Part shown: positions 59,670-64,000 of the stretch, piece after piece
Position numbering within the stretch: position 1 is the stretch's first letter
How the letters are laid out: each line of letters opens with the position of its first letter
Origin: Candidatus Melainabacteria bacterium
GTDB taxonomy: Bacteria; Cyanobacteriota; Vampirovibrionia; Obscuribacterales; Obscuribacteraceae
Direction: 5' to 3'
Length of the DNA stretch: 64,000 nt
NCBI GenBank assembly: GCA_016716405.1
Contig: JADJWK010000003.1
Span: 496,001-560,000 of the forward strand
Notes under the pieces: generated by a model
What the model was told of the DNA's origin: nothing
Database searches by the model: none
Seen by the model: only the letters and a program-made list of their open reading frames with translations
Made by a program: the position numbers and the translations under genes

Positions 59670-61661
59670 TCAGGAGATTGTCGTCTCGAGCATTTTTTCC
59701 TGGACTCGATCCCGCTTATCCGATTCGACACCCATGTCCAGATCGAGTCCGCCGTCGAAGAACTTTGTCCACCAGAGCTGGAACATCAAAAGGGTCCAGA
59801 GCTCTTTGCGCCGGTCCATCCGCCCGCTCAGATGCTCGTCTTTCAGGCGCTCCACCGTGGCGATCTGGAAGATCCCCTGGCGATCGAGATAATCGGCGGT
59901 GAGCAAGCGGTCCACCAGATGCTTGAAATCGGACCGGAGCCATTTGGCCACGGGAATACCGAAGCCTTTCTTGGGACGTTTGACAATGGATGCCGGAAGC
60001 AGATCGGCAGCCAGTTTTCTCAGTAGATATTTTGTGCTGGTGCCTCGAATCTTCAATGAGGTCGGCAGAGACTGGGCGAACTCCACCAGGGGATAAGCAA
60101 GAAAAGGCAGGCGCGCCTCCAGGGAGGCGGCCATGGTGGCACGGTCCGCTTTTACCAGCAGATCATCGGGAAGATAAGTGAGCTGATCGAGACGCATAAT
60201 CTGATCGGCTACATCGTCTCTTTTCAGCTTGCGATAGAGCCTGTCGGTGTCGACATGAGAGATCAGATCGAACTCGTCTGCCATGGAGGACGAGGCTTCC
60301 ATCACCTCGGGCTCGAGAAGGTCGCCGTGCATGTCCATGGGTAGACCGCCCATCCAGCGGAGCTGCCTGGCTATCGGCTCGTGGGAGCAGCTGGCGATGA
60401 AACGCTTGAGCTTGTAATCGAAACTGAGATTATTGTGGGACACGGGAAGCGCTCTGATCAGGGGCTCGAAAACACCCTGGCGCAGGGGCGCCGGCACAGC
60501 GTTCCAGTAAGCGGCCATGCGGTGGGCCAGATAAGTAGGATAGCCTCCGAAGAGCTCGTCGCCGCCTTCCCCGGCAAGGGCGACAGTCACCGATTCCCGG
60601 GTCATCTTGGCGAGAAGGTAAGTCGGCACGATGGAGGCATCGGCGATGGGCTCGTCGATCACCTCCCAGAGCTCCGACAGAGTCGCGAAGGCGATATCGG
60701 GCTGGAACTGCATGACCCTGTGGCTGGTGCCGAGGTGCTCGGCTACTGTGCGGGCATGATCCGACTCGTCGAAAGACCTGTCGGCGAACCCTATGGAAAA
60801 GGTCTTCAGATCGTTTTTGACATGTTTCACCGCCAGAGCGGCGATAGTGGACGAATCTATGCCGCCTGAGAGAAACACTCCCAGGGGCACGTCGGATATG
60901 AGCCGCAGCTCGATGGAGCGGTCGAGAAGCTCGCGCATGCGCTCTTTGGCTTCGTCCTCGCTGCCATAGTCCTCGACTTTCTGGCTGGGGCTCCAGTATG
61001 AGGCGATGTTCACCTGGCCGTTCTCGATCACCATATAGTGGGCGGGTAGGAGCTTGTATATATTCTCGAAAAGGGTATTGGGGGCCGGCACATACTCGAG
61101 AGCCAGGTACTGGCGCAGGGCTTCCATATTCGGGGAGCGCCGGGCTGCCGGATGCTCGAATATCGTCTTGAGCTCCGAGCCGAAGATGAGCACATTATCA
61201 AAAATCGCCCAGTGCAGGGGCTTCTCCCCCATACGGTCCCGGGCGATGAAGAGGCGGTTCTTGTTCTTGTCCCAGATGGCGAAGGCGAACATGCCTTCGA
61301 GATGCTGGAGACAGTCGACACCATGCTCTTCGTAGAGATGGACTATGGTCTCGGTATCGCTTCTGGTCCTGAACCGGTGACCTTTTTGAAGGAGGTCCCG
61401 GCGGAGCTCCTCGAAATTATAGATCTCGCCGTTGAAAACGATACAGACCGAATCGTCTTCGTTATATATGGGCTGCTGGCCGGTCTTGAGGTCGATGATG
61501 GAGAGCCTGGTCATGCCCAGGGCCACCGGCCCGATGAGCACCGAGCCGTCCTCGTCCGGCCCCCGGTGGGTGATGGATCGGCACATGGACGCCAGATACC
61601 TGCCGGAAGCCTGCTCTACAGGGCTGCCGTCCAGGTTATGAAAGCCGACGATGCCGCACAC
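59670..61661 (-). CDS. asnB: Asparagine synthase (glutamine-hydrolysing)
   Basis: 663 residues from GTG 61661, which places Cys2 right after the start (MCGIVGF), the nucleophile of the class II glutaminase domain (1-~200; RGPDEDG, FNGEIYNF, SDTETI). The synthetase domain (~230-640) has the ATP pyrophosphatase loop FLSGGIDSS and the VALAGEGGDELFGGYPTY motif. All catalytic motifs are intact. It makes Asn from Asp, Gln and ATP, but members of this length often amidate cell-surface or secondary-metabolite precursors instead. The following small membrane protein gene is probably co-transcribed. Confidence 0.95.
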   Translation of the reverse strand: MCGIVGFHNLDGSPVEQASGRYLASMCRSITHRGPDEDGSVLIGPVALGMTRLSIIDLKTGQQPIYNEDDSVCIVFNGEIYNFEELRRDLLQKGHRFRTRSDTETIVHLYEEHGVDCLQHLEGMFAFAIWDKNKNRLFIARDRMGEKPLHWAIFDNVLIFGSELKTIFEHPAARRSPNMEALRQYLALEYVPAPNTLFENIYKLLPAHYMVIENGQVNIASYWSPSQKVEDYGSEDEAKERMRELLDRSIELRLISDVPLGVFLSGGIDSSTIAALAVKHVKNDLKTFSIGFADRSFDESDHARTVAEHLGTSHRVMQFQPDIAFATLSELWEVIDEPIADASIVPTYLLAKMTRESVTVALAGEGGDELFGGYPTYLAHRMAAYWNAVPAPLRQGVFEPLIRALPVSHNNLSFDYKLKRFIASCSHEPIARQLRWMGGLPMDMHGDLLEPEVMEASSSMADEFDLISHVDTDRLYRKLKRDDVADQIMRLDQLTYLPDDLLVKADRATMAASLEARLPFLAYPLVEFAQSLPTSLKIRGTSTKYLLRKLAADLLPASIVKRPKKGFGIPVAKWLRSDFKHLVDRLLTADYLDRQGIFQIATVERLKDEHLSGRMDRRKELWTLLMFQLWWTKFFDGGLDLDMGVESDKRDRVQEKMLETTIS

Positions 61662-61801
61662 CCAGTGCCTTACCTCTTAAATCCCCTTACCTCTTATATC
61701 CGTTGAATAAGTTACTACAGGTGGATGAACAAATCTCAAGGAGTTGATGAAAAGATCTCAAGGTGCAAGAAACATCCGGTCAATGCGGTCATAATTGCCC
61801 A

Positions 61802-62899
61802 ATGACCCAGATTAACAATAGCGTCAGCCCGATTGCCCCTCTGGGCGTCAACTGGACCCGGGAGAATCAGCTCTACCGCGATATCTCCAGCCGGGAGCTC
61901 AGGAAGTCCATGGTCAAGCCCGAGCTGTCCATAGTCATTCCGGTTTTCAACGAAGAAGACAATGTCGAGCTTCTTTACGAGAAGCTCCTCCTGGCTCTGA
62001 CAGCCTGCGGGCGCACCTGGGAAGTGATTTTCATCGATGACGGCTCCTCCGACCAGAGCTTTGCCGAGCTCGGCAAGCTGGTGGCCCAGGACCATCGTCT
62101 CAGAGTGGTGAAATTCGTCCGCAATTACGGACAGACCGCAGCCCTTGCTGCCGGTATCGACTATGCCCGCGGTCGGGTGATCATCCCCATGGACGCCGAT
62201 CTGCAGAACGACCCCGGCGACATCCAGTTGCTCCTGGACAAGATGGACGAAGGCTACGATGTCGTGAGCGGCTGGCGCAAAGACCGGAAAGACGAGTTTT
62301 TCACCCGCCTGCTGCCGTCCTGGATCGCCAACAAGATCATCTCGGTGATCAGCGAGGTCCCCCTGCATGACTACGGTTGCTCCCTGAAAGCATACCGCCG
62401 GGAAGTGATCAAAGACGTCCGGCTCTACGGCGAGATGCACCGTTTCGTTCCCATCTACGCCACCTGGCACGGAGCGAAAGTGGCCGAGATCCCGGTAACC
62501 CACCATGCCCGGCAGTACGGCACCTCCAAGTACGGTCTCTCCCGGACCTTCAAAGTGGTCCTCGATCTGATCACGGTGAAATTCATGTCCTCGTATTTCA
62601 CCAAGCCCATCTATGTATTCGGCACAGCCGGAATGCTCTCCCTGGCTGCCGCTTTCGCCTGTTTCGTCTGGATGGTGGTCTTGAAGTATGGATTCCATAC
62701 TACTTTTATAGAGACACCTCTGCCGGTGCTCATCTGTATGTTCTTCATGCTCGGAGTGCAGACTATTCTCATGGGGCTCCTTGCCGAGATCCTCATGCGG
62801 ACTTATCACGAGTCCCAGGGCAAAAGGATCTACGCTGTCGATGAGTTGCTCAATATAAATCTCGGCGACGGCGGTGACGATGGCGACCACCGGGAATAA
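61802..62899 (+). CDS. GT2 glycosyltransferase, polyprenyl-phosphate sugar synthase type
   Basis: 365 residues from ATG 61802 (GTG 61763 in frame is less likely). After a ~35-residue leader the GT2 domain runs ~40-260: LSIVIPVFNEEDNVELLYEKL, VIFIDDGSSDQS, FVRNYGQTAALAAGIDYARG, MDADLQNDP and HDYGCSLKAYRR. Two C-terminal membrane helices (~275-300, ~310-340) match the ArnC/GtrB/DPM1-like architecture. It should load a sugar onto a polyprenyl phosphate at the inner face of the membrane. The GT39-like gene 24 bases later is the natural user of that lipid-linked sugar. Confidence 0.92.
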   Translation: MTQINNSVSPIAPLGVNWTRENQLYRDISSRELRKSMVKPELSIVIPVFNEEDNVELLYEKLLLALTACGRTWEVIFIDDGSSDQSFAELGKLVAQDHRLRVVKFVRNYGQTAALAAGIDYARGRVIIPMDADLQNDPGDIQLLLDKMDEGYDVVSGWRKDRKDEFFTRLLPSWIANKIISVISEVPLHDYGCSLKAYRREVIKDVRLYGEMHRFVPIYATWHGAKVAEIPVTHHARQYGTSKYGLSRTFKVVLDLITVKFMSSYFTKPIYVFGTAGMLSLAAAFACFVWMVVLKYGFHTTFIETPLPVLICMFFMLGVQTILMGLLAEILMRTYHESQGKRIYAVDELLNINLGDGGDDGDHRE

Positions 62900-62923
62900 G
62901 TAGCATTCGGGAGCCAAACTGCC

Positions 62924-64000
62924 ATGAGGTCCAGAACCCTGCAGACCCAGACCAGAGAGCTCGAAAGTGATTTCAAGGAGTCCGGCGATACGATCTCTGT
63001 CGGGGCTCGATCTCCGCTTTCCGGATCCAGGAAAGCGGACCGCAAGACACTGATCTTGTTTGCCGTTTTCTTTTCAGCCGCCTGCCTGCTCTATTTCGTC
63101 AAGCTCGGCAGCCATCCGCTCTTCAATCCGGACGAGGCCCTCTATGCCGAGCCTGCTCGTGAGATGCTCGAGACAGGCGAATATGTCACCACTTATCTCA
63201 ATTATCAGGTTCGCTACACCAAGCCTCCCCTGTGCATCTGGGCTATGGCCATGGCATTCAAGACTTTCGGGGTGACCGAGTTCGCGGCTCGCTTCTTCAG
63301 TGCCGCCTGTGGTGCTATTCTGCTGGGCGCGACTTATCTGTTCACCGAAAAATACGCCTCGCGCAGAGCAGCGGTACTGGCTTCTCTGGCGCTGTTGCTG
63401 GCGCCTCTCTACCTGGCTTCTTCGCGTCTTGCCATCACCGACATTCCCCTCAGCCTCTTCGTGGCAGGGTCCCTCATGAGCCTCTATCATGGCTTCCAGT
63501 CCGGAGAGGGGCGCTGGAAATGGCTCGGCTACCTGCTCATCGGCCTCGGTGTCATGACCAAGGGACCGGTGGCGCTTCTCATCCCCGGTGCCATCATGGT
63601 GGCATATCATGCTCTGGCCGGCGAGATCAAGAAAGCCTGGAGATACTACAATCCCATCGGCGCGCTTGCTTTCATCGCCCTTATAGCGGTGCCCTGGTTC
63701 GCTCTCGAGATCTATGTCACCAGAGGCGAATACTACGAGGCATTCATACTCCGGGAGAACTTCCAGCGTTTCACTGCTGTCGTTGATCACAAGTATCCCT
63801 GGTGGTATCACATAGCAGCCATGTTCGGCGGCTTTTTTCCCTGGTCTCTCTGCCTGCCCTTCGCCTGGTTCGCCTCTCTCAAGGGCTTCTGGAAGGACCG
63901 GGCCGGGACGAGCAGCAAATTCGGTCTCTTCCTGTCGGTATGGTCCCTGTTTATACTGGGCTTTTTCAGCGCCAGCGTCTCCAAGCTCATTCCTTACACG
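62924..64000 (+). CDS. GT39/ArnT-like glycosyltransferase (C-terminus beyond window)
   Basis: ATG 62924 (GGGAG 11 bases upstream) opens a frame of 359 codons that runs past base 64000. After a ~45-residue cytoplasmic leader, the first membrane helix (FAVFFSAACLLYFV) is followed by the exported catalytic loop: NPDEALYAEPAREML with the Asp-Glu of GT-C enzymes, then YTKPPLCIWAMA. At least seven more hydrophobic helices follow, with VMTKGPVALLIPG and VPWFALEIYV, all typical of the PMT/ArnT group. It would transfer a sugar from polyprenyl phosphate to lipid A, a lipid or a protein outside the membrane. Forms an operon with the preceding GT2. Confidence 0.9.
   Translation, partial: MRSRTLQTQTRELESDFKESGDTISVGARSPLSGSRKADRKTLILFAVFFSAACLLYFVKLGSHPLFNPDEALYAEPAREMLETGEYVTTYLNYQVRYTKPPLCIWAMAMAFKTFGVTEFAARFFSAACGAILLGATYLFTEKYASRRAAVLASLALLLAPLYLASSRLAITDIPLSLFVAGSLMSLYHGFQSGEGRWKWLGYLLIGLGVMTKGPVALLIPGAIMVAYHALAGEIKKAWRYYNPIGALAFIALIAVPWFALEIYVTRGEYYEAFILRENFQRFTAVVDHKYPWWYHIAAMFGGFFPWSLCLPFAWFASLKGFWKDRAGTSSKFGLFLSVWSLFILGFFSASVSKLIPYT

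Overview
The window looks like chromosome from a non-photosynthetic relative of Cyanobacteria, most likely an Obscuribacterales-type member of Vampirovibrionia/Melainabacteria. The evidence is a DUF3370 protein (a family I know essentially from Cyanobacteria), two large membrane Ser/Thr kinases of the HRDLKP/DFG bacterial type, many TPR and low-complexity secreted proteins, and long lineage-specific hypotheticals at about 57% GC by eye. This assignment is inference; no rRNA or other taxonomic marker is present. I found no tRNA, rRNA, CRISPR array, insertion sequence or prophage.

Layout. 1-13.9 kb: signalling and envelope genes. These are a Gln/Tyr-rich secreted protein cut by the left edge, TPR proteins, a TadE-like pseudopilin, a PAS/histidine-kinase-like protein without its phospho-acceptor His, a Ser/Thr kinase, a Dnmt2-like cytosine-5 methyltransferase, a NarL-type response regulator, a BFN/DUF151 nuclease, a DegS/NarX-type histidine kinase and a tandem HMA-like protein. 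An 800-bp gene-poor gap (9346-10170) holds a probable structured RNA ending in a strong intrinsic terminator. 14-24.4 kb: a Pro/Gln-rich protein, a PrsW-like membrane protease fused to a Ser/Thr kinase, an amidase, a membrane protein/lipoprotein pair, and a 1285-residue protein that joins the N-terminal regions of a type IV pilus/type II secretion ATPase around huge acidic repeats but has no ATPase core.

24.7-39.3 kb: housekeeping-like single genes (HAD phosphatase, FKBP lipoprotein, P-loop kinase, LON-domain protein). Among them is a small SelW/Rdx-family gene, missed by ordinary ORF calling because its redox motif is C-G-A-UGA; it has a perfect Shine-Dalgarno, a bacterial-SECIS-like hairpin and its own terminator, so it is probably a selenoprotein. 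Then follow a NatAB-like ABC exporter operon with a permease-CPBP protease fusion, a DUF3370 gene split by a 1-nt frameshift, an FCP1-like phosphatase, a lipase-maturation-factor-like membrane protein, a ribosome hibernation factor fused to a cold-shock-like domain, and two overlapping cyclase-family genes without metal ligands.

39.5-57.6 kb: one uninterrupted 6009-codon gene. Its product combines thousands of residues of Rhs/YD-like 'DG' beta repeats (including eight tandem ~72-residue units), a helical region with annexin-like repeats, a hydrophobic stretch, a C-terminal DUF4157-like HExxH segment and a ParB/Srx-like tail. It resembles a giant encapsulated effector or adhesin. 57.6-64 kb: two paralogous small membrane proteins, an LRV-repeat protein, asparagine synthase, and a polyprenyl-phosphate glycosyltransferase followed by a GT39/ArnT-like transferase cut by the right edge; the last two probably act together in envelope glycosylation.
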